Below are positions 53,101 through 61,998 of a DNA stretch of 64,000 bases, piece after piece. The notes beneath the pieces are model-generated. The model saw only the letters and a program-made list of their open reading frames with translations, did not search any database and was not told the origin of the DNA. Origin of the DNA: Acidobacteriota bacterium (GTDB lineage: Bacteria > Acidobacteriota > Thermoanaerobaculia > Gp7-AA8); the NCBI GenBank assembly GCA_019244185.1, contig JAFATB010000019.1, positions 186,001 through 250,000 of the forward strand. The letters are read 5' to 3'. The position numbers and the translations under genes are program-made. The first letter of the stretch is position 1; each line of letters starts with the position of its first letter.

Positions 53101-54499
53101 GCGATCGGTCGTGGCCGCGCTCGCGGCGGAAGGGATTCAGTACGCGGTCGTGCCGTTCACGCGCGCCGTCACGCGGCAGCAGCAAGCCTTTCGCGACCTC
53201 GGCAGCGCGACTCCGGCGTTCGACACGAACCTCATCTGCGTCAACGCCGACCAGGTTCCGCTGTTCTTCGAGAGCATGCGCGCGCAACTGCCGCGCGGCG
53301 CGCGAAACATCGGCCTCTGGGCGTGGGAAGTCGAAGAGCTCCCGGCCGCGATGGCGCGCAGCGAACGCTATTTCGACGAGGTGTGGGGCATCAGCAGCTT
53401 CACCGCCGAGTCGCTCGCGCGCCGCCTCACGAAACCCGTGCGCGCGTTCCCGCTGCCGGTCGTCGTGCCGCCGGTGCGCCGCCGCACGCGCGCAGAGCTC
53501 GGGATGCCGGACGGCTTTCTCTTTCTCTTCTGCTTCGACTACGACAGCGTGTTCCGCCGCAAGAATCCGCTCGCCGTCGTCGCGGCGTTTCGTGACGCAT
53601 TCGGCGATCGCGCCGACGTCGCGCTTTTCATCAAAACGACGAACGCCGGACGCCACGCCGCGGAACACGAAGAGCTCCGCGCCGCCGCCGCGGGCCGCGC
53701 GAGCATCATCATCCGCGACGCGTACGTCACGAGCGACGACTACTTTTCGATGCTCGACGCGTGCGACTGCTACGTCTCGCTGCATCGCTCCGAAGGGTTC
53801 GGGCTCACGGTCGCGGAAGCGATGGCGCTCGGCAAGCCGGTGATCAGCACCGCGTATTCGTCGACGCTGGAGTTCGCGAACGAGTCGAACAGCTTTCCGG
53901 TGCCGGCGCGGCTCGTCGACGTCGGCGAGCGCGCGGGCCCGTATCCGCCGCGCACGCGCTGGGCCGAGCCCGACGTCGCCATCGCCGCGCAACAGATGGC
54001 GCGCGTCGTCGACGATCGCAACGTCGCCGCGGCCACCGGCGCACGCGCGCGCGCCGACATCGAGACGCTGCACAGCCCCGCCGCGCGCGGGCCGCTGTTG
54101 CGACGCCTGCTGGACGAGAGCCGCGCCGCGCGCGCGATGACGATCACGAACGAGACCGACATGAACGCATTCGATCCGCTCCCGACCTCGCCCGACCCAC
54201 CCGGCGCCTTCGAACACGACGCCATGGCCGTCGAGTCGCTCCTCGGCACGCCGCGTCCCGATCTCCCCTCGCGCATGCAGCGCGTGGCGACGCCGCTGCG
54301 CCGGCTCGTGCTGCGCTTCATGCGCGTCTACTGGGTTCAGCAGCTCGGCGTCGACCGCGCGCTGCTCGCCGCGATGCGCACGCTGCGCCGCGAGTCGCGC
54401 GACGAAGCCGCGCACCTGCGCGAGGAGCTGGCGCGACTGACCGCGGAGGTGCACGCGTTGCGCGAGCACATCAGCGGGTCCGACGAGCGAAAGGACTGA
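50117..54499 (+). CDS. Multidomain sulfotransferase/glycosyltransferase
   Basis: A 1,460-residue protein with four enzymatic-looking blocks. (1) Residues ~1-260: sulfotransferase-like, GMHRSGTSF at 11-19. (2) ~277-520: GT2, RLSVIVPCHDDGEYL, IVDDGST and the LDADN site. (3) ~556-800: a GT8-like sugar-nucleotide domain with YLDPDIEV (~650). (4) ~975-1335: GT4, SLHRSEGFGLTVAEAMALGK (~1220). A coiled coil closes the C-terminus. It would build and sulfate surface polysaccharide in the cytoplasm. No frame breaks. Start ATG 50117. Confidence 0.85.
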   Translation: MTPPRRLIVTGMHRSGTSFVASLVAAWNVRMGERFLAPDRHNPSGYFEDLDFEELDAQMLVDATPDEAGHRDWGWTESETFDAAPLPAHRDAAAALVATRDRAGGAWGWKDPRTSLLLDFWDDVLERDARYLLIYRNPWEVADSMLRTGAAVWLTHPEYAAKIWAHYNRRILEFHRRNRERTLLVSIHRLLREPGAFASIVQQKFGIDADTDTIAALRNDALFVTRPDDDPLPRLWRHAHPGTLDLLGALDDAADLGNERSWEAASRRGAPQRAERPRLSVIVPCHDDGEYLLDSVASVERTAPAAELIIVDDGSTQPRTREVLDALREAGHRVIEQPHSGLSAARNRGISASTADYVLPLDADNRVLPGFVDDAIALLDADPAAGVVYGDRREFGTRSGDVTVPELALPRMLWSNYIDACAVIRRTVWNDAGGYDVALREWEDWDFWLRAAQRGWRFARIPRPVFEYRVRPGSLHDRFLQRTDYPELLRYIYGKHRDVVSEHAAEILIAAHDERWQLFRDIELLRASRDAIQYEIDRLANAQRAEAPTNTPLTNATRVFTIIARNYLAHARVLAASLARHNPRARLQVVVFDDPQRSITDETFDVVHADELPFDPPSELFTMAAIYDVMELATAIKPWAFAHFFARGASVVIYLDPDIEVFDSLGPLETLTRAHGMLLTPHITAPLPRDGKRPDERDLLLSGVYNLGFLALSAEAANAFLPWWRAQLRRDCLNDAAEGLFVDQRWVDFAPAFFTPFVLKDPGYNVAYWNLPHRVLARDGERIVVNEQPLRFLHYSGFSPRAPHLLSKHQYDDPRVRLSEQPLLAELCARYAAALNDAGYTESVSLPYGFASTAAGLRLDARMRRVLRRTYLADEANAGARAFPNPFSREGADDVVLRLLRPAPHAPDVPAYLAELWSERADLRVAFPRLDSTDAQRFLDWVRTQGAREHDVPAELIPPRAPRAAEIVVARREQLAPGVNVYGYAFAESGTGQIVRSVVAALAAEGIQYAVVPFTRAVTRQQQAFRDLGSATPAFDTNLICVNADQVPLFFESMRAQLPRGARNIGLWAWEVEELPAAMARSERYFDEVWGISSFTAESLARRLTKPVRAFPLPVVVPPVRRRTRAELGMPDGFLFLFCFDYDSVFRRKNPLAVVAAFRDAFGDRADVALFIKTTNAGRHAAEHEELRAAAAGRASIIIRDAYVTSDDYFSMLDACDCYVSLHRSEGFGLTVAEAMALGKPVISTAYSSTLEFANESNSFPVPARLVDVGERAGPYPPRTRWAEPDVAIAAQQMARVVDDRNVAAATGARARADIETLHSPAARGPLLRRLLDESRAARAMTITNETDMNAFDPLPTSPDPPGAFEHDAMAVESLLGTPRPDLPSRMQRVATPLRRLVLRFMRVYWVQQLGVDRALLAAMRTLRRESRDEAAHLREELARLTAEVHALREHISGSDERKD

Positions 54500-54538
54500 C
54501 GGAATATTGGACCGACGCGCGCTTCTTCCCTTTGCACC

Positions 54539-55381
54539 ATGACGCAGCCCGACACGCACGGAGTCATCGCCGCCGGCGACGCGCAGCGCCTCGCGCGCGA
54601 GGCGGGCGTCGATCCGCGCGGCCTCATGTCGCTGCTGTTGCCGCGCGCCGCGGAGTTCGCGCGGCCACCCGTCTCGAACTTTCACGTCGGCGCGGTCTGC
54701 CGCGGCGCCACGACCGGCAATCTCTACTTCGGCTCGAACATCGAGTTCGCGGGCACCGCGCTCTCGACGACCGTCCACGCCGAACAGTCGGCCGTCACGA
54801 ACGCGTGGATGAGCGGCGAGGAAGGCATCGCCGCGATCGCCGTGACGGCGCCGCCGTGCGGCTACTGCCGGCAGTTCCTCAACGAGCTTGCTACCGCCGA
54901 TCGCCTCGAGATTACAATCGCCGGCGAAACGCATCCGCTTTCGTTTTATCTGCCGGGCTCCTTCGGCCCGCGCGACCTCGGCATCGAGGGCGGTCTGATG
55001 CAGCGCGACGATCACGGCTTCACGCTCGATGCTACCGACGATGACGAGCTGCTGCGTGTCGCGCTCGACGCGGCGAACCGCAGCTACGCGCCGTACTCGC
55101 ACGCATACGGCGGCGTCGCGTTGCGCGCGGCCGACGGCACGATCGTCAGCGGCGCGTACGCGGAGAACGCCGCGTTCAATCCGAGCATGTCGCCGCTGCA
55201 GGTCGCGCTCTCGCGCCTCAATCTGCGCGGCATCGCCTTCGACGCGATCGTCGCGGCGGCACTGGTGCAGAGCGGGCCGGGCATCCACGAGGCGGCCACG
55301 CGCGAGGTGCTCGCGGCGGTCAGCGATGCGCCGCTGCGCGTCGCCAACGCGCGGAATGCCGGTGCTCCGCCGCGCCGTTGA
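54539..55381 (+). CDS. cdd: Cytidine deaminase, two-domain type
   Basis: A 280-residue protein similar in length to E. coli Cdd, with a catalytic N-terminal domain (H80-A-E82, PPCGYC with C107 and C110 as zinc ligands) and a degenerate C-terminal domain that lacks the zinc motif. It converts (deoxy)cytidine to (deoxy)uridine in pyrimidine salvage as a dimer. It follows the glycosyltransferase by 39 bp and precedes DUF3467 by 7 bp on the same strand. Confidence 0.93.
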   Translation: MTQPDTHGVIAAGDAQRLAREAGVDPRGLMSLLLPRAAEFARPPVSNFHVGAVCRGATTGNLYFGSNIEFAGTALSTTVHAEQSAVTNAWMSGEEGIAAIAVTAPPCGYCRQFLNELATADRLEITIAGETHPLSFYLPGSFGPRDLGIEGGLMQRDDHGFTLDATDDDELLRVALDAANRSYAPYSHAYGGVALRAADGTIVSGAYAENAAFNPSMSPLQVALSRLNLRGIAFDAIVAAALVQSGPGIHEAATREVLAAVSDAPLRVANARNAGAPPRR

Positions 55382-55388
55382 CGGGGCG

Positions 55389-55694
55389 ATGGACAATCAG
55401 CAGCAGCAACCGCAGAACACGATCCGCATCACGCTCGACGACGACGTCGCGCAGGGGCAGTACGTCAACTTCGCGAACATCATCCATTCGACGAGCGAGT
55501 TCGTGATCGACTTCGGCCGCGTCGTGCCCGGCCGGCCCGACGTGAAGATCTATAGCCGCGTCATCCTCACGCCGCTGCACACCAAGCAGCTGCTCGAAGC
55601 GCTCGGCCACAACGTCGCGCTCTTCGAACAGAAATTCGGCGAGATCCGCGGCGACGTCGACGCGCCGTTCTCGCAGAGCGAGCCGTCGAACTAA
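55389..55694 (+). CDS. DUF3467 protein
   Basis: A 101-residue protein from ATG 55389. YVNFANIIHSTSEFVIDFGRVVPG and TPLHTKQLLEALGHNVALFEQKFG are the two conserved blocks of the DUF3467 family of small, soluble bacterial proteins without known function. It is sandwiched between cytidine deaminase and TrmFO with gaps under 10 bp, so the three are probably co-transcribed. Confidence 0.9.
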   Translation: MDNQQQQPQNTIRITLDDDVAQGQYVNFANIIHSTSEFVIDFGRVVPGRPDVKIYSRVILTPLHTKQLLEALGHNVALFEQKFGEIRGDVDAPFSQSEPSN

Positions 55695-55703
55695 CGACGC
55701 ACC

Positions 55704-57005
55704 GTGGCCACGATCAAGATCATCGGCGCCGGACTCGCCGGCAGCGAATGCGCGTACGCGCTCGCGCGCCGCGGACATCGCGTCGTGCTGCACGAGATGC
55801 GTCCCGTGAAGTCGACGCAGGCGCATCACACCAGCAACCTCGCGGAGCTCGTCTGCTCGAACTCCTTCCGCTCGTCCGCGGCGACGAATGCCGTCGGCCT
55901 GCTCAAGCAGGAAATGGCGCGCGTCGGCTCGCTCGTCATCCGCTGCGGCGAAGACGCGCGCGTGCCTGCCGGCGACGCGTTCGCCGTCGATCGCGACCGC
56001 TTCTCCGCCGCCGTCACCGACGCCATCGCGAACGAGCCGAATATCTCGCTGCAGCGCGGCGAAGTGACGACGCTCGATCGCGGCGACGCCGACTTTCTCG
56101 TCGTCGCCACCGGTCCGCTGACGAGCGATCCGCTCTTTCACGCCATCGACGAATTTCTCGGCCGCGACGGCTTGTATTTCTACGACGCCATCGCGCCGAT
56201 CGTCGCCGCCGACTCGCTCGATTTCTCGAAGCTCTACTGGAAATCGCGCTACGGCAAAGGCAACGCAACCGACTACCTCAACGCGGCGATGAACCGCGAA
56301 GAGTACGAAGCGTTCGTCGCGGCGCTCCTTTCCGCCGAGCTCTTCGCGCCGCACGACTTCGAGAAAGCGGTGCACTTCGAAGGCTGCCTGCCGGTCGAGG
56401 AGATCGCCTCGCGCGGCATCGACACGCTGCGCTTCGGCCCGATGAAACCGGTCGGCCTCGAACATCCGGAGACCAACGAGCGGCCGCACGCGGTCGTGCA
56501 GCTGCGCAAGGAAGATCTCTCCGACGAATACTTCAACCTCGTCGGCTTCCAGACCAAGATGCGTATCCCCGAACAGCAGCGCGTCATCCGCATGATTCCG
56601 GGACTCGCGAACGCCACCTTCGCGCGCTTCGGCTCGATGCATCGCAACACGTTCATCAACGGCCCGCGCCATCTGCGCGCGACGTTTCAAACGAAACGCG
56701 ACGAGCGCGTCTTCTTCGCCGGACAGATCACCGGCGTCGAAGGCTACGTCGAGTCGTCCGCCGTCGGCCTCCTCGTCGCGCGCTACATCGACGAGCTCGC
56801 GCGCACCGGCACCGCGACGCCGCTCCCGTATCACACCGCCCTCGGCGCGCTCGGGCGCCACGTCGCGGAGTCGTCGCCCGATCGCTACCAGCCGTCGAAC
56901 GTGACGTGGGCGCTGATCGAAGATGTCGTCGGCCGCGCGAAGAAAATCGAGAAGCGCGAGCGGCAGGCCGCGGCGGCGCTGTCGACGATCGAAAAAATCG
57001 CGTGA
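55704..57005 (+). CDS. trmFO: Methylenetetrahydrofolate--tRNA (uracil-5-)-methyltransferase TrmFO
   Basis: A 433-residue FAD/folate-dependent enzyme that makes T54 (m5U54) in the T loop of tRNA, used in place of SAM-dependent TrmA. The N-terminal FAD loop IIGAGLAGSE (~residues 6-15), the conserved LHEMRPVKSTQAHHT and VCSNSFRS blocks, and the GCLPVEEIASRG region are all present and undisturbed. Length is normal for the family. It starts at GTG 55704. Confidence 0.97.
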   Translation: MATIKIIGAGLAGSECAYALARRGHRVVLHEMRPVKSTQAHHTSNLAELVCSNSFRSSAATNAVGLLKQEMARVGSLVIRCGEDARVPAGDAFAVDRDRFSAAVTDAIANEPNISLQRGEVTTLDRGDADFLVVATGPLTSDPLFHAIDEFLGRDGLYFYDAIAPIVAADSLDFSKLYWKSRYGKGNATDYLNAAMNREEYEAFVAALLSAELFAPHDFEKAVHFEGCLPVEEIASRGIDTLRFGPMKPVGLEHPETNERPHAVVQLRKEDLSDEYFNLVGFQTKMRIPEQQRVIRMIPGLANATFARFGSMHRNTFINGPRHLRATFQTKRDERVFFAGQITGVEGYVESSAVGLLVARYIDELARTGTATPLPYHTALGALGRHVAESSPDRYQPSNVTWALIEDVVGRAKKIEKRERQAAAALSTIEKIA

Positions 57006-57043
57006 CCCGGTAGGGAAACACGCGCGGCGCGCACTCCTTGGAC

Positions 57044-58630
57044 ATGCCGCTATCGCAGATCGAGCACATCGTCGTCGTAATGCTGGAGAACCGGTCGTTC
57101 GACAACGTTCTCGGCTGGCTCTACGACGCGCGCAACGCGCCGCCATTCCAGACGCCGCCGAACGATGCGACCTTCGACGGACTCTCCGGCGCGAACGCCT
57201 CGAATCCGTACAACGGCAGGAACGTCCCCGCCGCGTACGGCAGCGCGAACACGACGCCGAATCCCGATCCGAACGAGGAGTATCAGTACGTCTACGCGCA
57301 GCTGAACGGCGGCGCCGGCATCCTGCCGTTCCCGCCTCCGCCGTTGCCGTCGTGCACGGATACGCCGCCGCCCGACATGCAGGGCTTCATCAATGACTAC
57401 GCGGAAGCGCTGCAGACGGAGGCGCCGCACCAAGACCCGACGGCGATCATGGACTGCTTCACGCCGGCGCAGTTGCCGGTGATCTCGACGCTCGCGAACG
57501 CGTACGCTACGTGCGACGCGTGGTTCTGTTCCGTGCCGTCGCAGACGTACACGAACCGCTCGTTCGTCCACGCCGGCACCGCGTCGGGTTACGTCAACAA
57601 CTCGTGGAAGAACCCCGGCTTTCCGCCGCTCGAGTTCTTCGTCAACGACACGCCGACGATCTACAACCTGCTCGAGAACGCCGGCGTCTCGTGGCGCATC
57701 TACTACGGCACCGCGCTCTTTCTCTGCCAGGCGTTTCTCAATCAGCACCAGCTGCGGCCGTTCGCCCTCGACTCCTCGCAGCGCCGCTTCTTCCCGTTCG
57801 CGCAGTTCGCCGCCGACGCCGCGGATGCATCGACCTTCCCGAGCTACGTCTTCATCGAGCCGAACTTCATCGGCAACCCGTGGACGGGACCGGAGAACGA
57901 CGAGCATCCGCAGGCGACGCCGACCGAGGAGGGAGGCGCGTCGAATGTCGAATACGGAGAGGAGTTGCTGTCGAACATCTATTGGACGCTGCGCGGCAAC
58001 GAGGAGCTGTGGAACTCGACGCTGCTGGTGATCCTGTTCGACGAGCACGGCGGGACGTTCGACCACGTGCCTCCGCCGTGCACGATCTCACCCGATGGCG
58101 TGACGGTCGCGAACGCCGGCGGCTACAGCTTCAACTTCGATCGACTCGGCGTGCGCGTGCCCGCGGTGCTCGTCTCGCCGCTCATCGATCAGCAGGTGGT
58201 GCACACGCAGTTCGATCACACCTCCGTGCTGCGCACGGCCATCGAACGCTTTCTGCCGAACGGCACGACGCTCGGCCAGCGCGAGACCGCGGCGTCGTCG
58301 CTCGATGCGATCATCAATCGCACGACGCCGCGCACCGACGATCCCGGCGTGCCGAAGATCACCATCGGCTGGACGCCCGACGACTTCACGATCGAGGATC
58401 CGAAGCTCTCCAAGTTTCAGCGCGAGCTCCTCGCACACGCGATCATCGCGGCCGGCGACGCCGCAAAAGACCTCGGCATCGCCGGCCCCATTCTCGATTT
58501 CCTCGCGCATCTCGCCGGCGACGTCGCGGGCCTCTTCGCGTGGCTCGACCGCCGGTCGGATGCGATCGGCATCGTTCGCCACCTGCTCACGCTCGAGGAA
58601 CATCTCTTCGGCGATCAACGGATCGTGTAG
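57044..58630 (+). CDS. Phosphoesterase family (phospholipase C / acid phosphatase type)
   Basis: A 528-residue protein of the PF04185 phosphoesterase family, part of the alkaline phosphatase superfamily. The N-terminal HIVVVMLENRSFDNVLG is the family start block with metal-binding Glu/Asn. A later LVILFDEHGGTFDHVPPP supplies the distal Asp/His ligands, and HTSVLRTAIERF closes the core. No signal peptide is visible, so it is either cytoplasmic or exported otherwise. Substrates in the family are phospholipids or phosphomonoesters. TTG 57038 is an alternative start. 16-bp overlap with the convergent receptor gene. Confidence 0.88.
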   Translation: MPLSQIEHIVVVMLENRSFDNVLGWLYDARNAPPFQTPPNDATFDGLSGANASNPYNGRNVPAAYGSANTTPNPDPNEEYQYVYAQLNGGAGILPFPPPPLPSCTDTPPPDMQGFINDYAEALQTEAPHQDPTAIMDCFTPAQLPVISTLANAYATCDAWFCSVPSQTYTNRSFVHAGTASGYVNNSWKNPGFPPLEFFVNDTPTIYNLLENAGVSWRIYYGTALFLCQAFLNQHQLRPFALDSSQRRFFPFAQFAADAADASTFPSYVFIEPNFIGNPWTGPENDEHPQATPTEEGGASNVEYGEELLSNIYWTLRGNEELWNSTLLVILFDEHGGTFDHVPPPCTISPDGVTVANAGGYSFNFDRLGVRVPAVLVSPLIDQQVVHTQFDHTSVLRTAIERFLPNGTTLGQRETAASSLDAIINRTTPRTDDPGVPKITIGWTPDDFTIEDPKLSKFQRELLAHAIIAAGDAAKDLGIAGPILDFLAHLAGDVAGLFAWLDRRSDAIGIVRHLLTLEEHLFGDQRIV

Positions 58631-60453
58631 CGCAGCCCCGCGACGGCACGCCGCCCCGGCGACGCGTAGCCGAACACTTCCTGATAGCGCGTGTTCGTGA
58701 GGTTCTCCAGCTTCACGTACGGCGCGAGAGCGCCGACGTGCGTGCGCACGGTGACGTCCGCGGTGGTGAACGCTTCCGCGTTGACGGTGCCGAACGGGAA
58801 GAGATCGGTGACGTCGGCGCGCGCGCCCTGATGCGTCACGACGAGCTCCGCGTCATAGTTGCCGGCGTTGTAGCCGAACGACAGCGACCCGCTGTGCTTC
58901 GGACGGCGCAGCAGTTCCTCACCCGTCGCCTGATCTTCCGTCTTCAGAAACGTGTAGCTGAGCGCGACGTCGAACGGTCCCGCGTGATGCGAAGCCGCGA
59001 GCTCGACGCCGTTCGCGTTCGCGCGCTGCACGTTCTCGAACGAGCCGCTGCTGCCGAACGCGATGAGGCCGCGGTACTGCGAGCGGAACAGCGTCGCGGA
59101 GAGCGTCGCAACGTTCGTGAAGCGGTCATAGCCGATCTCGACGTTGCGGCTGCGCTCGGGGCCGAGGTTCAGATTGCCGCCGAACGGGAAATAGAGCTCG
59201 CCGATCGACGGCGCGCGGAAGCCTTCGCCGTACGCCGCGCGGATCTTGTGTCCGCCGCGCAGCCACGCCGCGGCGAGGCGCGGTGTGGTCTCGCTGCCGA
59301 AGGTGTCGTAGTGGTCGTAGCGGATACCCGCTGTGAGTTCAACGCGTCCGCTGCCGGCGCCGAATCCGAGCTGGTCTTCCGCGAACACCGAGTCGCTCTT
59401 GCGGCGGCGCGTGTCGAACTGCGCGAAGTTGTCGCGATGATCGACGGCGTCGCGACCGAGCTCGCCGCCGATCGTGATCATGCCGAGCGCGCTCTTACCG
59501 CTCGCGGTCGCGCGCGCCGTGCGGACGCGCGCGTGCGTCGTCGCCTCCTCGGGACCGAACGCGCCGAGGGGATCGGCGAAGTGATCGTCGCGACGGTTCT
59601 CCGCGTAATGCAGCTCGTACGCGATGCGGCCGCCGTCGAAACGCACCGGCACGGCGAACTGCGACTCGGTGCCGTCTTCGCCGCGCGCGGGCGACGGCTC
59701 GAACGCGTCCGCCGCAGCGTTGACGTTGAACGGAATGCCGAGATCGTACGTGCTGCGCCGTCCGAGCACGCCGATCGACAGATGATCGATCGGACGGAAC
59801 GTGAGTCCGCCCAGGAACGTGGTCGAGCGGAAGTCGTCGTTGGCGGCGAAGCCGTCGTCCTGACGATGTTCCGCGCTCGCGTTCGCGCTCCAGCGATCGG
59901 ACGCGTACGCGCCGCTCGCCAGCGCGTTGACCAGACCGTGGCCGCCGCCCGCGACTTCCACGACCGCGCCGCTGCGGCTCGGAGTCGTCAACACGTTGAC
60001 CACTCCGCTGACGGCCTCGGAACCGTACAGCGCCGAGAACGGACCGCGCACGACTTCCACGCGCTCGACGCCCGCTGTCGACATCTGCCCGAAGTTGTAG
60101 CCGGAGAAGTACGGGTTGTTGAGCGGGATGCCGTTCCACAGCACGAGCGCCTGCTTCGAGCTGCCGCCGCGAATGAAGAGCGACGTCGCCTTGCCGTTGC
60201 TGCCGGTGCGCGAGACGGCGACGCCCGGCACTTCGCGCAGAACGTCGGAGACGTCGCGCGCCTCGCGGCGTTCGATGTCCTCGCGATGAATGACCGTCAC
60301 GGAAGCCGGCGTCTCCTCGACGGAGTCCGGCACCGCGGAGGCCGTGACGACGATCTCCTGCGCGACGGGTTGCGTGGTTGTTGTGGTGGTGGTGGTTTGT
60401 GCGGCGAGTGGTGAGACGAGCAGAAAAACGAAAACGAAATGCAGTAGCTTCAC
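58615..60453 (-). CDS. btuB: BtuB-like TonB-dependent outer-membrane receptor
   Basis: A 612-residue protein from GTG 60453 with GGAGG nearby. Signal peptide, then a Thr-rich linker and a TonB-box-like EIVVTAS segment (~residues 28-36). The plug domain (VPGVAVSRTG, SLFIRGGSSKQALVLWNGIPLN) is followed by a ~22-strand barrel ending in an aromatic-poor TIR. It takes up vitamin B12 or another corrinoid across the outer membrane using TonB. Assignment to corrinoids rests on the cobalamin riboswitch directly upstream, which controls it. Confidence 0.92.
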   Translation of the reverse strand: MKLLHFVFVFLLVSPLAAQTTTTTTTTQPVAQEIVVTASAVPDSVEETPASVTVIHREDIERREARDVSDVLREVPGVAVSRTGSNGKATSLFIRGGSSKQALVLWNGIPLNNPYFSGYNFGQMSTAGVERVEVVRGPFSALYGSEAVSGVVNVLTTPSRSGAVVEVAGGGHGLVNALASGAYASDRWSANASAEHRQDDGFAANDDFRSTTFLGGLTFRPIDHLSIGVLGRRSTYDLGIPFNVNAAADAFEPSPARGEDGTESQFAVPVRFDGGRIAYELHYAENRRDDHFADPLGAFGPEEATTHARVRTARATASGKSALGMITIGGELGRDAVDHRDNFAQFDTRRRKSDSVFAEDQLGFGAGSGRVELTAGIRYDHYDTFGSETTPRLAAAWLRGGHKIRAAYGEGFRAPSIGELYFPFGGNLNLGPERSRNVEIGYDRFTNVATLSATLFRSQYRGLIAFGSSGSFENVQRANANGVELAASHHAGPFDVALSYTFLKTEDQATGEELLRRPKHSGSLSFGYNAGNYDAELVVTHQGARADVTDLFPFGTVNAEAFTTADVTVRTHVGALAPYVKLENLTNTRYQEVFGYASPGRRAVAGLRYTIR

Positions 60454-60487
60454 GACGACTCCTCCCTCCGAAGAGGCCGATGCGATT

Positions 60488-60661
60488 CGAATGTTCGAGC
60501 GGTCGGTCTCCTGGCTTCCGGGTCGTCCTTCCCACGTCCCCTTCCCGCTGTCGCAGTGGGGGCCCGCGAGGGCCAAGGCGTGGGTCGTCTCCGGTTACAG
60601 TGGCGGGGGCCGCGCCGGTTTCACACCGGCTTCCCGTTCACCGTCTCGAACGCAAATTGGA
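60488..60661 (-). promoter_or_regulatory. Cobalamin riboswitch
   Basis: On the minus strand the transcript contains GGGAAGCCGGTGTGAAACCG, then CCCCGCCACTGTAA (the B12 box, plus-strand 60595-60608), and ends with the GCCAGGAGACCG segment. These are the conserved blocks of the adenosylcobalamin-type riboswitch in their usual order. It lies 34 bp upstream of the btuB start. Expected to switch the receptor off when corrinoid is plentiful, likely by sequestering the ribosome site. Confidence 0.93.
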
Positions 60662-60681
60662 AAAGAACAGGGGCCGCGATT

Positions 60682-61998
60682 CTACTGCGTTCGCGGCCGA
60701 TTCCTGAATTTGTCGTAGAGCAGCGTGTGCCGCGACTGCATCGAAATGTCTTCGCCGTTGATGAAGACGCGTTTTACGTTTGTGCGCAGCTCGAGCGGAT
60801 CACCGTCGGTGATGATGACGTTCGCGATCTTCCCGACTTCGAGCGAGCCGAGACGATCGGCGACGCCGAAGATGCGCGCGGGATAGATCGTGATCGCCTT
60901 GAGCGCCTCATCTTTTGGCAGCCCGAACGCCGCGCACGCGGCCGCGTGATACGGCAGGTTGCGCGTGTTGTGCGCCTCGTCGGTCTTGATCGCGAAGAGG
61001 ATGCCGTTGTCGAGCAGCGTCTTCGCGTTCGTGAAGAGCAGATCGTACGGATCGTCTTCGCGCTGCGGCAGCGCGAGCGTCGGCCCGAGGAGCACCGGGA
61101 TGTTGCGCTGCTTGAGGTCGGGGATCACTTCGGCCACGTCCTGCGCGCCGGAGAGAATCACCTTCAAGTTGAATTCGTCCGCGAACGCCAGCGCCGCGCG
61201 GATGTCGCGCGCGAGGTTCGCATGCATCACGACCGGCTCGCGTCCTTCCACGACCGGGACGAGCGCCTCCAGAATGAGGTCGCGGTCGAAGCGATGCACG
61301 TCCTTGTTCGACGCGCGCGCTGACGCCGCGCGCGCGTACGCCTGCGCGTCGCGGAAGACGTCGCGCAGCTTGTCGATCTCCGCCGCGTACGTCTTGCGCC
61401 GGTTCTTCTCCGCTTCCTCGTCCTGCGGCACGTCGCCGAAGTCGCCGCTGCGCAGGCGCGGGAACCGAATGTTCATCGCCGCGGGCGACTTGATCACCAT
61501 CTCCTGCGGCGTCCAGCCCGCGAGCTGAATGAGCGCGCTCTGGCCGGAGATGATGCCGCCTTCGGGAACGGTGACGATGTTCGTGACGCCGTTCACGCGC
61601 GTCACCGGAATGAGCTCGCTGTGCGGATTGATGGCGACCGCAGCGCTCGCGTTCGCGTTGAAGTCGCCGAGCTCCGTCGTGTCGACCGTGCCGGGCACCG
61701 AGTCGATCTCCGTGAGCCCGACGCTCGACGACGCGTCGATCATCCCCGGATAGACGAAGAGCCCCGTGCCGTCGATGACCGTCGCATTCGCCGGAACCGC
61801 GACGTTCGCGCCGACGGCCGTGATGACACCGTTGCCGAAGACGATCGTGCCGTTCGGAATCGGCGCCGACGTAACGGGAACGATCGTCGCGTTGCGGATC
61901 GCGACGAGCGGTTTCACGCCCGGATCGTTCGGAATGACGGACTGCCCGAACGCCGCCGAGCCGGCAAGCAGCAGCGCGGCAAAGAAGACCTTCCTCAT
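60682..61998 (-). CDS. Exported amidohydrolase-family protein
   Basis: A 438-residue protein with a signal peptide ([19 protein letters not shown]). It has the amidohydrolase layout: a small beta domain ([13 protein letters not shown]... [15 protein letters not shown]), TIM-barrel core and a C-terminal [14 protein letters not shown]. The usual HxH after PGMID is replaced by SSSVG, and other metal ligands are not obvious, so it may be inactive or use a different site. Its start overlaps the upstream gene's stop (ATGA). The three amidohydrolase genes form one operon; substrates unknown. Confidence 0.85.
   Translation of the reverse strand: MRKVFFAALLLAGSAAFGQSVIPNDPGVKPLVAIRNATIVPVTSAPIPNGTIVFGNGVITAVGANVAVPANATVIDGTGLFVYPGMIDASSSVGLTEIDSVPGTVDTTELGDFNANASAAVAINPHSELIPVTRVNGVTNIVTVPEGGIISGQSALIQLAGWTPQEMVIKSPAAMNIRFPRLRSGDFGDVPQDEEAEKNRRKTYAAEIDKLRDVFRDAQAYARAASARASNKDVHRFDRDLILEALVPVVEGREPVVMHANLARDIRAALAFADEFNLKVILSGAQDVAEVIPDLKQRNIPVLLGPTLALPQREDDPYDLLFTNAKTLLDNGILFAIKTDEAHNTRNLPYHAAACAAFGLPKDEALKAITIYPARIFGVADRLGSLEVGKIANVIITDGDPLELRTNVKRVFINGEDISMQSRHTLLYDKFRNRPRTQ

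Noticed and set aside
51536..55396. Very long antisense reading frame (about 1,286 codons) opposite the glycosyltransferase and deaminase genes
   Set aside because: It is the Arg/Glu/Ala-rich shadow expected in GC-rich DNA; the plus-strand genes have clear domains.
57511..60414. Long plus-strand frame across the phosphoesterase and TonB receptor genes
   Set aside because: It has no domain, is extremely Arg-rich, and spans two well-identified genes on opposite strands.
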